Shown: positions 35,183 to 48,224, counted from the first letter of the stretch. The stretch: 64,000 nt of DNA from Ophiodon elongatus (GCA_016806645.1 JACSYO010000938.1:517001-581000); one strand, 5' to 3'. Notes: generated from the sequence alone by a model not told the origin. Made by a program: numbers and translations.

Positions 35183-36994
35183 CTCTAATAGTTGAGGTCA
35201 GGCATTGTCCTCGAATGGTTCAAAACCCTTGAGTGTTCTTATTCACATAACAGTCTTGGTTCATCATCTGCAAACATTTCCTGGCATCATTGAAGGGGAG
35301 CAATAATTTAATTTGGGCAAATAGGAAAAATCTACACACTTAAATAGTTGGAATGCAATACTCTTCTTCGCTTCAGCCAGCGGTTTGTGGTTCAAGCTAA
35401 TAAACCCCAAACATTACTCCTTGTTTGCTGCCATGTGAGATCATTACCAATCAAGGGAGAAATGCAGCATATGGCTCATGGGCGAGGCAGCCACCAAACT
35501 CCTGGCAGTGTTTGGAGGATCCCGAGCAGAGTGCAGATACGGAGGTGCAGGGTGTTGGCAGCTGTTGAGGCCACAGGGCCATGAGAGCACTCAGTGTGGG
35601 AGGGGGCTTTCATTGTACTGTACCAAGCTCCAACAAGCCTGCACTGGAAGAACCTGAGGGGAGTAGAGATGGAGTCTCAACCCACATGGACAGCAACTAT
35701 CTAGAGAGCAGGCTTGGTGTTTTTTATTTTTTCTACTTGAGGTTTTATTAATCAAAGATCTTTTAAATTATTCCTTGAGTAGAATAGGCTGGAATCAACA
35801 ATTGAAAACATCGAAGAGGATCAGAACACAAGGGGTCTATTAGTGTAAGATACTCAACGCCATGCAGAAGTATAAAAAAAATATTATTACAAATTCCTGC
35901 CTATCCAGTTTAAAAAAGGTGGAGGAGACAGGGGGAACTTGTATCACAGGGGATGACGGTATCAGCTTCTGCAAGCCAATTCCATCCAATCAGAAAGACG
36001 CTTGAATGTCACTCAATGAATAAAACATGTACACTTATATGTCCTACTGCAGCCACGCCTCGACAGGACTGTCTGTTCAAAGCAGCTGCAGCTACAGCAG
36101 CAGAGGATGACCGCTGGCGTTCTCCCCCCAATGTGTGAACTGTCCTTAACGTTAACGTAAGGGCTTTTAAATAACGCTAGCAGCAGCTAATATCTACAAA
36201 TGAATTAACAGCTCACTGTGCAGCGGGCTGCGGTGGTGAACGCTGATCTGGAGTCAGTACTTCAGAGAACCGTGCTCCTCAATGTGTCTGTTGTGTTAAT
36301 GCATAACAGGTTCATAACATTCCATCAGTGTATCATGCTTTAGCACTACTTATTGTCCTTCTGTCTGCCGTTATGTAAATACTAAACCAAGTGGTCCGTT
36401 TAACTAGTCATGTTTTGTGTCGCCTGATGAGGAGAGACAGAATAGTAGAGGGCAAATTATACACACCAAAAAACAAACTGCTTGTACTTCACCTGGACAT
36501 GACTGAGAAAGTGTTTCAACCACAGGTGGTCTTCCTCAGGTCAAAGAGAAGAAGGGAACACACCTGTTTCTAATGCCTGATGGTCCACGTACCATGTTTA
36601 CCTCTGTGGCCTGGTTACTGAACATCGTGATAGAATATAGTCCTTTTTATAGAAGATGCTTGTTACGTGTTTTGATATCTTGGAGACTTCAGCTTTCAGA
36701 ATCTGTAAACCAACTGTATGTTGTCCGAGCAATGTCTTATTATGAAGTACTTCAGCAATTAAGTTGTACAATTTTAACCTTTGTAAATATATAAGGTTTT
36801 ATATGCGTATATATATATATACATGTGTGTGATGTGATTAATAATCTTAGCATCTTTCTACAATAGCATGCTACAATAACATGCTTGGTATCTTTGGAAA
36901 CCAGAACTTTAAAGCTTTCTAATACACCTAAACACACAGCAGCCGCTGTCAAAGGAGGAATGAGGCAGTCACACTTCACATTTTACCCGGCAGA
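35183..36994. other. Gene-free intergenic DNA
   Basis: No gene. A short (TA)n at about 36807-36822. The small frames lack features. Confidence 0.6.
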
Positions 36995-37290
36995 TTCTAG
37001 TTACTACTGTCCAAACCACTTATCCTATTTAGGGTCGCTGGACATTGGGCGAGGGCAGGGTTCACCCTGGACAGGTTCAGTTCATCGCAGGGTACATATA
37101 GAGACAGACAACCACTCACGCTCACATTCACACCTACAGGCAATTTAGAAGCTGCATGTCTTCGGACTGTGGGAGGAAGCTGGAGAACCTGGAGAGAACC
37201 CACGCTGTCACGGGGAGAACATGCAAACTCCACACAGAACCCGGGCCCCTCTTGCTGTGAGGTGACACACTACACCACCGTGCAGCCCAG
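36995..37290 (-). mobile_element. V-SINE-like retroposon, minus strand
   Basis: Reverse complement of the same element type as 27515-27775. Its central domain is visible as 'gcatgtcttcggactgtggg', 'gagaacatgcaaactccaca' and 'cagaacccgggcccctc', and it ends at 'cttatcctatttagggtcgc'. The pol III boxes at the right end are degenerate. The 67-78-codon frames across it are SINE shadows. Confidence 0.78.
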
Positions 37291-38866
37291 TTACTATCAT
37301 ATCTGCAGCAATTATTAACCACCAGAAAGCAGATCACACAGATCGGCTGGGTGGGAGCCAGGTGCCATTTTGACTGCTATGCTCTGAGTACTTCGATGCT
37401 GGAGACTGACGGCAACAAGTTGGATATGATGGTGGAATCTATCGATGCCCGTTTGAGCCCCGTGGGCCTTTACATTCTCCATTAATCTGACTGAAAGCCC
37501 GGGGCTCTTCGGTCACGTATGAATATTGATTAATATTCATTGTTCTTCCAACTATTCCTATAGTATTTGTAACATGGTTATATGGATATAAATAGTGTTT
37601 TGGAAGTAAAACTCCCAGTAAACAGTCAACATGTAAACATTTAACATGCCTGAGTTTATCTTCACGAGTTGAATCATAAATGTTTCCATAATCTTCAGTC
37701 GCAGTTGTAGTGAAAATAAATAAAAAATAAAATAAAAAATCTTGTTTTTTTTTTCCTTTATTGCATCTTCATTTGCTCTGGAATGAAAATACAAATAGGT
37801 TTACTTGCAATGGATTCATATTCTTTTGCTTCTTAGCTTTCGAGGGTAACAGACATATGCATAAATTGTCTGGATGCCTAGTTACATTAATTAAATGGAT
37901 TTAATTAACGTCCTCAATGTTGTCAGACATCCCCCTATAGCTTTGGAATACTGTGTTTTCTTTACACAAAAATTCACAAATTCATGTCAAATCGAGAGAA
38001 GCATTAGCAGCTCGCAGTGACAAGACTTGACACAACATTACCAGTCAGCACACACCTGTGGAGCGTTATCCTGTACTGGTGGCTGCATACTAAGAGCATC
38101 TGGATGCAATGTGTTTCATGGTTAACTGCATTACTTTGCAGCTTGTTTAAATAGCTGCTAATGAACCAGTCCAGCTTCTGAGCTGTGTGAAGGTGATGGC
38201 CGTGCAATTTAAGTCCCAGCAGCATGGCTGTAGATATGTGTTTGGTTAAACCCACTCAAGCTTTATTTTATATTTCATTTAATTTGTTGAAGTCCTGTAA
38301 TGGTAATTTATTCTTATGTACCAATGAGATGGTTATTTTAACTTATTACGAGACGGTGCAATGTTTGCATTATATACAACTTGCATACAGGTATTGGAGG
38401 ACAGATGCAGAAGTGTGAACCTGCCTTTAGTAGAATATTTAAACTTTCATTAAATATGTCAAAGATTTCCATTTTGCATCGTATTAAATTGGTTTAATTT
38501 CTTCTCAACAAACTAAACCTGCACAGTGACTCCCTGTAGTCTTCTCATCCCAGTGAGGTCATCAGGTGGGCCGGTGCAGAGATCAAAACCACAAGAAGTG
38601 CTCATTGACTGTCTCTGGAGATGTTTTTGGTCAATAAATCGCTCCAGCAGAAAAGTCCAATTCTATTTGTATTTGTGTAAAGATTAACCAAACAAAATAG
38701 ATGAGCGGTTCTGGTGGGCGTGTCTGAACTGTGGACACAGCCCGGCTAGCTGTTCCCGCCTCTGTAAGCTAAGCTAGGCAAACAATGTTGCTGCCAGCGG
38801 GGCCTTTGATGGGGAAATACCTCACTGTCACTTTTCCTCATTTGTCCTCCTCACCCCTTCTGGCCT

Positions 38867-38867
<1 letters not shown>
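37291..38867. other. Gene-free intergenic DNA
   Basis: No gene. The segment 37840-37960, with 'cattaattaaatgg' and 'ggatttaattaacg', has clustered TAATTA cores but nothing else to support a regulatory call. Confidence 0.6.
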
Positions 38868-38943
<76 letters not shown>

Positions 38944-38965
38944 ACACACACACACACACACACAC
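38868..38965. repeat. Long (CA)n microsatellite
   Basis: About 48 units with a single register break ('accac') near 38942. Confidence 0.97.
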
Positions 38966-41559
38966 CTCATCCACTCCAATTTCTCAAAATACAATACCTG
39001 GGCTTGTTTAAGGAGTGCAGATTCCTGTGGGGAGAATAATGATAACAATGGGAGATTGCCAGCTCTGGAGGCAGTAATACTCACCCCTACAAAAGCCCCC
39101 AACTCAGGTCTGACCATGGAGGAGGCCAGGCCCTCGCTCTGCTCTGCAGACACACAAGAAAGAGGGCATTCATTACAACAAGTCTTTCTTTTATGCGCTC
39201 TATCACTGGACCTGGACCAGAGCCAAACCATGACCCTGCAAGGAACGATTCTGCTCGCCGCTGGAATGTGTGGAATAGTGTGTATGTGTATTCAGGTGCT
39301 TTATGTGTGTGTGTGTGTGTGTGTGTGCACACATACAGCAGGTATGCTGTATGGACCAAAGTGGTGGGCCGACAGACGTTGTCTCTAACTTCAACATGTT
39401 CGTTTGAAATCAGTAGAAATACATTTGAATGCTGACTTTTGAATCTATAAATCTACAGAAGACAGCCAGCTGCACGCTATGTGTGTTTTAAATCATTTTT
39501 TACTTGCCTTCAAAGTTACAGTTTAAACCTACAGAGATTTCTTGCATGAAAGAAGTGACACATAATCCACAGAGAATCCACAAATTCTAATGAAGACCCA
39601 GGAAACAGGAAATAAAATAAGATGTCTATACAGCTAGAAATGTCATCAAAGTAGCCTATATTTTAATTTATTATGTGGTATCGAACAAAGTCTCTAGGAA
39701 AAAAGAAGTGAAAATACAGTATTGGTATTTCACTCAAATAATGATGTGACCATCTGCCAGCATATTGTTATCTCAAATACCAGCATCGGCCTAAAATATC
39801 CATCATCAGTCGGCTATAGTTTCTACATCTTCTGCGTTCTCTTCAACAACACATGCTACAAAGTTTGTGAAAGTCACTGAACCTCAAACTGCATGAAGTT
39901 GTCAGTAGAATATTGTTCTGCTGGGTAGTTCCCCGTAGGAATGTGTGAACCTGTATAGAACAATGCCATGTGTCGTGTATAGTATGTGCCGTGGTCATGT
40001 CAGCTCTGCCTGGATGAAATAAACTGCACTGAAATCTGCCACATTGTATGCTGCAAACATATGGTACGGCAGCAAATGTATTTTTGGACTTAAGTGTCAT
40101 ATAATACAGAGGGTTTGTACGGGATATGAAGGCCGCTGCATCCTGATGGGTGGCACGTCTGCGTGTACGTGGACTCCGATGCTTCCTACCTCTCAAACAT
40201 CAGCTGACGCCTGCTATCACCTGACTGTATCGCTCTGGAGAAGACGTATCGCAATCTACAGTGACAGACAGCTCAGCGCTGCCGTCCCAATAATAGGATT
40301 GTTTTTATATTGTCCTCTTCTACAGGAGACACAACATATTTAATGTATAACGATGCGATACCTTTGCATTTATGTTTGAAGCTGCTCTTTTCAATATTTG
40401 ATAAGAACAGGAGATGAAATGACTCTGGAAGGCGCCTCTCATGACAGAGAATCGTCATCAACATGCAGTTCCCCTCAACTCCACTGGGCTTTTTGGTTTT
40501 GGTTCTGTCTCATGGCGCTCAGCTTTGCCTCTGCCAACCAGTCAAGGAGCCGTTCACATCCGTCCGTCCAAAATGTCATCACTTCATCATTTCATCCTGT
40601 TCCACATTTGTGTGAATTGTTATAATTAGCATATCAGTTATTGAGTTATGGCCCGAGTGTGTTTTGTGAGATCACTGTGACCTTTGACACCCCAAATTCT
40701 AATCAGTTCATCCTGGAGTCCCAAGTGGATGTTCGTGCCAAATATGAAGAAGATTTCTTCAGGCGTTTATGAGATATGACGAGCCGAAAGCATCGCCGCT
40801 GCAGAGGCATCAGAACCAGAACCACGTCATCGCCTCGTCGTGAAATATACTGTAAAAATGAACTTCATGTGAATATTGAAGGTAGTAATTCAAACCAGAA
40901 CAGTTCAAACTACCTTGTGTGATCTGTTTGTATGATATGTTGGCATGAAGGTATCAGTGTGAACTAAACCACCGACAAGGCAGATTTAAAGCCGCATTCA
41001 TTAGTCCAACATAGAGCGAGAGCACTAATTCTGTAAGGAGTGTTACATCGTTCTTGTTGCTAGGCACCATGACCTCTTACAACAACATGTGGTTTACACA
41101 AGCAGCCCTTTGATCTCTTAATGTGCTAAAACAGTTAGAATTAATACATTTAAGTGTTGATTGTTTAATGAGCTAATAGGGTTCACATTCTTCCCAGGAT
41201 CCGTTAAGAGCTTGCTTATGGTAGCTGCTGCAGGTGAACTTAATCAAGATATTTCTGAGGACTCTCAGGGTGTGAACTAAGGTATGTGCACCGGTCAGGA
41301 TTCAAGGGCCGATGCTAATAAACGAAAAGGAACATGCAAAGAACTGTACAGCTTACAAAAGAACGGAAATGAACACAAAATATTAATGAAAGTGCCCATG
41401 AGCTTGTAATGTTCATTTTAATAACAAAAAGGAAATTATATTCTTACATTGCTATAATCTATGTGGGTTAAAAAATGTAAAGTTTATACTGAATTTCAAC
41501 ATTTCTTATCTCTTTCGTTTTTCATTGATTCTCGGCATGTTAAATGCTCTCCTCTCTCC
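38966..41559. other. Gene-free intergenic DNA
   Basis: No gene. Contains (TG)n at 39304-39327. The 90-126-codon frames near 38851-39388 include microsatellite translation and are not credible. Confidence 0.6.
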
Positions 41560-41760
41560 GGAGCTTCATGCTTTATTCTGAGGGCCGCGGGGGCATTTAG
41601 CCGGGCCAGATAAATAATGATCACCGAGGGGCTGATTTCCTAATGCTGATGTATGGCTGTGACGGGACAGGTGCTGGCTCCACAGCTTCTCGGGACCACG
41701 TCAATTCATCTACTCTGTCGTGTGATGAGTCAGCTGTGAATTACCCAACACTTCCTCCAC
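41560..41760. promoter_or_regulatory. Candidate cis-regulatory block
   Basis: Repeat-free, with juxtaposed GC-rich 'agggccgcgggggcattta' and GATA/AT-core 'cagataaataatgatcacc' motifs, plus 'gcatgttaaatgctctcctc' just upstream. Proposed from texture only. Confidence 0.25.
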
Positions 41761-42404
41761 GGTACAGTCCATAAACTGCTGATACCTCTGTCTCCTTCTG
41801 GCTGGATATAAGTTCTTGTAGGAACCTTTTTATATCACCTCTGCGCATCACGGGAAAAGTGATGGAGCTTCTCCAGCAACTTCCTCTTTCAGATCATTCA
41901 CGTCTGAGACACTCAGACTGGAGGCTAAGGTAACATCAAATCATTTCTCTGTGGCCATGGATGGCAATTCTGCCTGGAAGGGACCCTCGGAAGCTCTTAA
42001 AGGATAATTCAGGCTAAAACAACTTCAATTTGATTTTAGTGAGTTTGGCCTGCGGATTGACCCACCTCTGGCTACAACTTTGACCTATCATGGGGTGTCC
42101 TGGTTGCTTACTGGTTGAGATAAAACTGGACTCTGCAACATCTCTGGTTCTATTCCATCTGAGAACCTCTGGAGCATGCCATCAATTTCCTGTCTTCCTA
42201 CTGTGATAATATGACAAAAGAAATGCCTATAATAATCAAAAAGATTATGTTTTGAGACAAACTTTGGCTTCTGCTCCAGAAGCACCAAGGAACCCTTTAG
42301 CATCTGTATGGAACGCTCAAGCGTCCAATGTAAACACAACTGCATTATCATTGTATGCTCACAGCAACTGTTGAGTACAGAAGTATTGAAGTCCTTGTAG
42401 GTTG
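41761..42404. other. Gene-free intergenic DNA
   Basis: No gene. The minus frame 42088-42414 (108 codons) has no recognisable domain and runs to the edge of a family A copy. Confidence 0.5.
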
Positions 42405-42810
42405 GTTGGGTCAAACAAACACAGGAATTTCACCCAGAAGGCTGCTGTTCATGTCCCGTGTGAGACCAAGTCAACGCTGAGTTATTTAACCTTAGTTTTG
42501 CTTTTGTTGCTACGTAACTTACCGACACCAGTTATGTAACAAATATAGTTTTTTGAACCCAAACCCTCTCTTTTACCAAACCTAACCTAGTAGTTGTTAT
42601 TGCATAGGTAAACCTAAAATCAAAGTAAACCTACGTTGGAAGTTTATTTTGAAAAGATACTGTATGCGTGTAACAAGCAGAAACTGACACACCGTCCCTG
42701 ACACGTCCGATACTGATGTTAGAGGAGTACAAAGAGCATCCTGGTGTAGGGCCACTGACCAAGCAGCAGTGTTTGAAGAGTTTAGAGTGAGAACGTGTTG
42801 ACACTGTTGT
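42405..42810 (+). repeat. Family A repeat, copy 7 (most complete)
   Basis: All modules are present in order: 'caaacaaacacaggaatttc', 'catgtcccgtgtgagacc', 'aagtcaacgctgag', 'ctacgtaacttacc', 'aaacctaacctagtagttg', 'ggaagtttattttgaaaag', 'gcgtgtaacaagcagaaac', 'gtccctgacacgtccgatac', 'gccactgaccaagcagcag' and 'gagtgagaacgtgttgac'. It is the best local reference for the family, about 400 bp, and has no coding capacity. Confidence 0.8.
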
Positions 42811-43319
42811 GCCTCACTGCTTGTCTAGCTTCAGCAGTGCCACCATGCTGTTTCCACATTTCAGAGTCAAAGGGAATCGAACACCATCACAAACACAACT
42901 TTGTTTCTCCGGCCTCGAGGACACCCCCAAATACATATAGATGTTGTGGTCCAGGTCCAACCGTTGCTTGGCAGCACCTGGAAGTTGCCCAATATTTTTT
43001 TAGATCCATATTCCTCATAGATGTTTATTTACCAAATATTGTTACTTTGTAAATGTGTTGCATGTCTGTCCGTCCCTCCTCTGTTGCTCTTCCTGATGTT
43101 AAGATATCTTTCCTTTGATGGTCTAAGGACAGTGGGTGTTGTATGCTGTACAGATTGTAAAGCCCTCTGAGGCAAATTTAGAACTTGTGATTTTGGGCTT
43201 TAAAATTAACGTGACTTGACGTGACAAAAATAAAAGTGGTCTACATTTTCAGTTATACATGTTCAGTTTCAACTCTACATGTAATCTGAAAGTTCATCAA
43301 CATTTTCTGCGCTCCAAAC
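42811..43319 (+). repeat. Dispersed repeat fragment (retroelement 3'-end-like)
   Basis: 'cctctgttgctcttcctgatg', 'gtctaaggacagtgggtg' and 'tgtaaagccctctgaggcaa' (about 43155) resemble the 3' tail of an abundant teleost dispersed repeat that usually ends in an A/T-rich simple tail. Here the end is 'ttaacgtgacttgacgtgac'. Recognition is from memory. The 85-codon frame at 42795-43052 has no domain. Confidence 0.45.
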
Positions 43320-43560
43320 TCCTCTCCAGTCTGCGTGTCACTGTAGAACTCCCTCATTCAAACCATATGATTCATCTGAGGGTGCAGAGCCTCCATTAAT
43401 CCCATTACTCGGCCCGGTGCCACCTCACCAAGAGCTATATCGCTGGGTCCAACCCGCTGGTAAATAATTGGAGCAGAAAGTGATCCCACCTCATTAATAC
43501 AGCCGGGATTAGCATCAGTCACTGGCCTATTTAACGTAGAAGCCATGCAGCCTGGTGCGG
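43320..43560. promoter_or_regulatory. Candidate cis-regulatory block
   Basis: Repeat-free, with 'cctccattaatcccattac', 'ggtaaataattggagc' and 'cctcattaatacagccgg': three ATTA-type cores in balanced sequence. Conservation untested. Confidence 0.27.
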
Positions 43561-44422
43561 TTCAGAGGTGTGAAGGAGACAACCAGACACGGAGAGCTGC
43601 TGATGAGCTGGAGGGGAAAGTTAAGCTACAACATGTGCAAAAGCACGGTGAGTCAAGGGAAGACCTGGGAACGTGTTCCAGAGCAAGACAGCTCCACCCA
43701 GATTACTATACATCGGTGAGTTTACGGTCCTAAGAAGATGATTTTTAATGATTTCCTGACCCCCCTGACATTTTTCCTAGTGCAACCATCAGGTCAAAAT
43801 AGCTACTTAGTTTGTAGTACTAGTATAGTACTTAAGTTTATGACGTATACAAGTTTTGTAGAATTTTTGTTTCAGTCTACTTTGCAAGCAAAAAATATGA
43901 TTCACACTGTCTGTTTCAAGTGATTTCATCACTACACCACAATATATGAAAGAAATCTATTTTATTGACGGTAAACACGTCAAATCTGACAAATAATACA
44001 GCGACCACAATTGTATCCTTTTTTTCACCCTGATATAAGGAGTGTTGAGTTAGGAGAAACTGTATTAACTTTGTGTAACGCTGTCTGCAACAAATTCAAA
44101 AACATCCATGCCTTGTTGTAAATTCTGAACACATAATACACAAAGTTATTTCTTTGTTTGTGTAAAAAGCAGAAAATAAAATGGTCTGCTTTGCACTCTC
44201 ATCATATAGTGATGTGGTCTATCAACATGATGTGTATTGAACCTGGTTTGTAGTGATTTTGACAGTGACGTATGGGTTAGACACAGCTGGATGGCACAAT
44301 AAGGGTCTCCCTCCACCCACATGAACAGGTCTGAAGGTACAGGACGGGATTTTCTCCTCAGTCAAATGTTGTTGTTGTCTGATGTGAGCAGAAAGAAGGA
44401 ATCGTGATTGGAAGAGAGTAAG
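43561..44422. other. Gene-free intergenic DNA
   Basis: Nothing recognised besides AT-rich unique sequence. Confidence 0.6.
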
Positions 44423-44692
44423 CTAATGCCCTGTTCTTTTCCCAGTCCTGTTTACTGGTGCTGGTTGCTCCAGCCCTCCTTTCTCAGAGTCTCCATCTGT
44501 CAGGGCCTCTGGTTTGACTTCCTTCCCATCCTCTCTCTTCCTGCGTTTCTTCTGCTTTGGGTTGAGGCCAGAGTCTGAGGCTCAGCTGGATGTTAGCTCA
44601 AGCTCGTCTGGGCTCCGGCCCTGAGGCTTTCTTCTGGCCAGATCCTCTAAAGCAGACCAGCAGATTGCTGTCTGGTGGCCCAGCCCTGTCTC
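44423..44692 (-). pseudogene. Possible decayed Lys-rich coding fragment
   Basis: On the minus strand a frame stays open for 89 codons except for one internal TGA (44582-44584). After that stop, it encodes a markedly basic stretch containing NPKQKKRRKRED, then an acidic/Pro part, and ends in TAG at 44423-44425. Immediately upstream is an acceptor-like 'gatttttag'. There is no ATG in a good context and no family I can name. It may be a fragment of a processed pseudogene or retroelement, or chance. Confidence 0.2.
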
Positions 44693-44849
44693 CTAAAAAT
44701 CACCTTACCATTCTATAAAACGGCATTGTGAAATATGTTTCGAGGGAAATGTGTTTTATAGTAGATTATGCTTGATCTTGACATAACTCAAATTAGTTTT
44801 CATATGAGTCTGTGGAAGTCCCCATAAGGACGAGGTCCTGGTTAAAAAC

Positions 44850-45130
44850 ACGAAGTCACCCAGGACACTGCTTTATGGTCCATGTGAACCAAAACATATT
44901 GTTGCCTGAACAGAACTAAGTAGTAGTTTTGATGATTAAACCTAACCAAGCTCTTTTGTTGCTTTTTTGATTTGTTTCAGTTTAGTAGTCATTTTTATTC
45001 AAACCATGATGTTTTTTACTGAACCAAACCGAGTAGTTTTGATGCCTAAACCTAAACAAGGAGTTTAAAACTGCGCCCGTAAGACGGGAGAAAACGTTCC
45101 CCCCATATTTCCAGCATCATTTACAATGCA
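44850..45130 (+). repeat. Family A repeat, copy 8
   Basis: Contains 'cgaagtcacccaggacactg', 'gtccatgtgaaccaaaac' and two successive 'aaacctaa...gttttgatgcctaaacc' sub-modules, showing that the 'cctaacctaagtagtttt' module is itself duplicated inside some copies. Confidence 0.65.
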
Positions 45131-46394
45131 AAACGGAAGTAATTTGTTTCGTCTTGTTTCCATGTGTTGTCCAAGTTCCGAGTGTGGAGCACTAACATCA
45201 CGACTATTTAATTCACATGAAAGGAACATTTAACTGACATGTAAGGTACATTTAATGCACATAGACTGTGTGAGAGTCTCCGAGCATTCCTGCTACTTTG
45301 GTTCATGTATGAGCAGCAGTGAATGTGTGTGAAGTGGGTCGGGTGTATTATATGTGTGCTGATCAGTCGATCACATCACTGGTCTCATTGCTCTGAAACA
45401 GCAGTGCTAAACAAATGAAAAAAGGCCGCTACAGGAAATCCTATTGTTGTCTGGATGCTGCACGGCGGCACAATGTGAACACACAGCACCAGAAATCAGA
45501 GGCAGGTGGTGTGGGTTGTTTAACAGTTACTTTGTACAGTGATGATAGAAACAACTCATTAAAAATTGTTTGATGGAGCAGTTTGTATGATCACATCAAT
45601 TTGACGCTATTTCAGTAATAAACTACAGTCACTGGAAGAATCACTCACATTCATTCATAGCTACATGCAGACTGATGTACTGATGTCCTGCTTTTACCTC
45701 ACTAAACAGTATTTATTTGTTGCTGATTTAAACGCATCCACTGTTTCGGGAGTGAGTCATTCAAATAGTTTATTGATATTTTAAGCATTATTCTGGCAGT
45801 TTTAAGTCTGTTCTTGTTGATAAAATCAACAAAGTGGCAGTGACATCGCGCCAGTAACAGACGGGGTTCTGAGAGGTCTTGCAGAAAGTCTTGGACCAAA
45901 TCTCCACCAAAGTACCAACAACTCTCTCTGCACTGCCTCATTTATCTAGACGTTCTCCTCCCACCTGCTTGTTCCTCCCCTCACTGATGTGCTGCAACAT
46001 ATCACACAGACGAAAAGAGAGTTTTAACATCTTGAGCCCAGGGCAGTTACCTGCTAGTCCATCTTTAAAATGATCACACGGAAATTTAGTGTTGCGCATA
46101 CAAATTAAAGGATGGAATTCAAAGGATAAAGGAATACGTGAAAAGTAAAATTGATCTGATGAATCTTTTCTAAATGTTGACTTATTATGATAAAGGCAAG
46201 TATTGTTTGAACCTATTCTCACTGCCAACGCGTCAAATATCATTGATCAGTCAGTGGCCCTGAGCGTCTGCATGAGACGCACCAGGCTTTCAACTCCAAT
46301 GTAAACCGATGCTCATCATTATTAGACGCTCAGACCGACTGATGGAGTATAAAGAGCAAGAACGTCCACATGGGGAGGATAGGAGGGTTGAGGT
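45131..46394. other. Gene-free intergenic DNA
   Basis: No gene. The minus frames near 45702-46243 are short and domain-free. Confidence 0.6.
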
Positions 46395-47250
46395 TAGATG
46401 GGACAACCAAACATAGGATGTTGACCCAGGAGACAGCTGTGAGTGTCCCGTGTAAAAAACAATGTCTTAGGGATGTTTTCACAAATCAAACTTGATCCTC
46501 TCAAAGTGGACCAAAAATTGGAGCAACAAAAAAGGGAATCAGTTCTATTTCAGTTGACATTGAATGAGAACTCTGTTCCGTTTCTGGTCCACTTCAGCTC
46601 TGATGGGGCCCCAGTCCTCCTGTTCACACTATAGATCCTACCTTCATCACTCTGCTGGACCAGAATACTGTCAGTTTGTCATAAAAGGGGCATGTGTCTG
46701 TTATGTCAGATGATTCTTTGCTTTTTCTCATTCATTCCCTCCAAGAATTATTTTATATTATTGTGAAAACATCGCCTTCAAACAACTGCATTTATTCAAA
46801 TTCCCGACAAAAACATAATTTTACAAGATTGTTTTTGAACACGTCATGATAACGTTATAATTTTCACCCAGTAACCAGACCAGAAGAAGAACTAAGTCCC
46901 TTTTCAAATGATCTGACAATGTGAACACAAAAATAACAGATTCCCTTTTTTTGTTGGTCTTTTTTGGTCCACTTTGAGAGGACCAGGTTTGTTTAAGAAG
47001 GACTTTTTGTGAAAGAAAACTTATTTTGCTTTTATTTTGTTGAGCCAATAAATATTCTTAATTTAACCCAAACCACAATCCTTTCTTAAACCCAATTACT
47101 TAAATTTGTTCTGTAAGTAAACCAGAAAAACAAAGTCAACCTATGTTGAGGAGATGAAGAGATTGTACGTATGTAACAAGCAGAAACTAACTCGGCGTCC
47201 CTGACACGTTCAACCCTGATGCTAAACAGATTCCTTGAACGTCATAGTTT
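46395..47250 (+). repeat. Family A repeat, copy 9, split by a MITE
   Basis: The left part (46395-46470) has 'aaccaaacataggatg', 'gacccaggagacagctg' and 'gtgtcccgtgtaaaaaac'. The right part (about 47050-47250) has 'aacccaaaccacaatcc', 'cgtatgtaacaagcagaaac' and 'cggcgtccctgacacg'. The gap between them is filled by the inverted-repeat element at 46483-46995. Confidence 0.65.
46483..46995. mobile_element. TIR-bearing MITE of about 513 bp
   Basis: Imperfect terminal inverted repeats of about 55-60 bp. Left is 46484-46540 and right is 46940-46995, both containing 'tcctctcaaagtggaccaa' (right in reverse complement) followed by 'aaagggaatc'. The interior is AT-rich and non-coding. The superfamily is undetermined; no clear target duplication is visible. 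The short frames across it are by-products. Confidence 0.78.
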
Positions 47251-47599
47251 GAAGCTTAGTAAATCAACCATCATTCTCAGGTAGCAATGAAAACTCAGTA
47301 AATTGTCAAATAATTTAATTCAACTCAAGACTCCTCTCACTTATTTTATTTTCAAAGCCACTGTAATTAATGTTTTTGTATTATCAATGGATCAAATGGC
47401 TGCCTGTAATGTAAAAGGAGCCTTAGCGGATTCAGCAGAGAACTATCAGCAAACACTGCCGTTATCCACAGCTCTTTTCTTTTTCCTTTCAACTCATTGT
47501 TCTGGTTTTACAGCTTGGTTCTTTATGTTCACTCTCACTGCTCTCCTCAGCCTTGATGCAACAGGCAGCGATTTTCAGAGAAAATGGTTTTAAAAAGCC
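47251..47599. other. Gene-free intergenic DNA
   Basis: Nothing recognised; short overlapping frames only. Confidence 0.5.
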
Positions 47600-47735
47600 A
47601 CTGTACACTACCTCCATACACATAGAGAGACGATAGCTGGTGAACATAGTGGAGCATTTAGCAGCTAAATAGACCCTCTCCCTCAGAAGTTGGGAGAGAC
47701 CAAAATCAGAGCTGAAAGGAAAGTAAGGACTAATA
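47600..47735 (+). repeat. Fragment of dispersed repeat family B
   Basis: 'agctggtgaacatagtggag', 'catttagcagctaaatag' and 'gttgggagagaccaaaatc' match 20945-21010 directly and 18515-18600 in reverse complement. Confidence 0.55.
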
Positions 47736-48224
47736 TTCATCAGGTGGACACCAACATGACCAGATGTGCTCTTAATCTTCCATAACTTGTTTCATGTGAC
47801 TGTACGAATGGGTGTGCTGGAATTCCCCGTCAGGATTCAAGACTACAAAGCCACGCAAAAGACACAGAGGCAGTGGGGAGGCAGACAGGAGGAGGTTACA
47901 CGGCCCAGTATGGAATTACATCCATTATAATCCATTCCACGCTTCACGACGTGCGCCTCATGACAGCGTCCAGTACCAATGCGTGAAGAGGTGTGCCTTT
48001 ACCTAGCCAAGCCAGAAGTAAGAGGGCTAATGGACGGGCGCATAGCAAAGTTTGGGATTCGTCACACATCGATCACGATCAACAACCTTGTTTAATACGT
48101 AACTAATAATAAGTAAATTAGGTTTTTGCAGAATCGTCCAAGATCAATGTTCTTGTCTACCGGTAAAGTTGGACTTTCTGTCTTGCCTTCAACTCTCCTG
48201 TTGGAACAGATATCAAATATTGCA

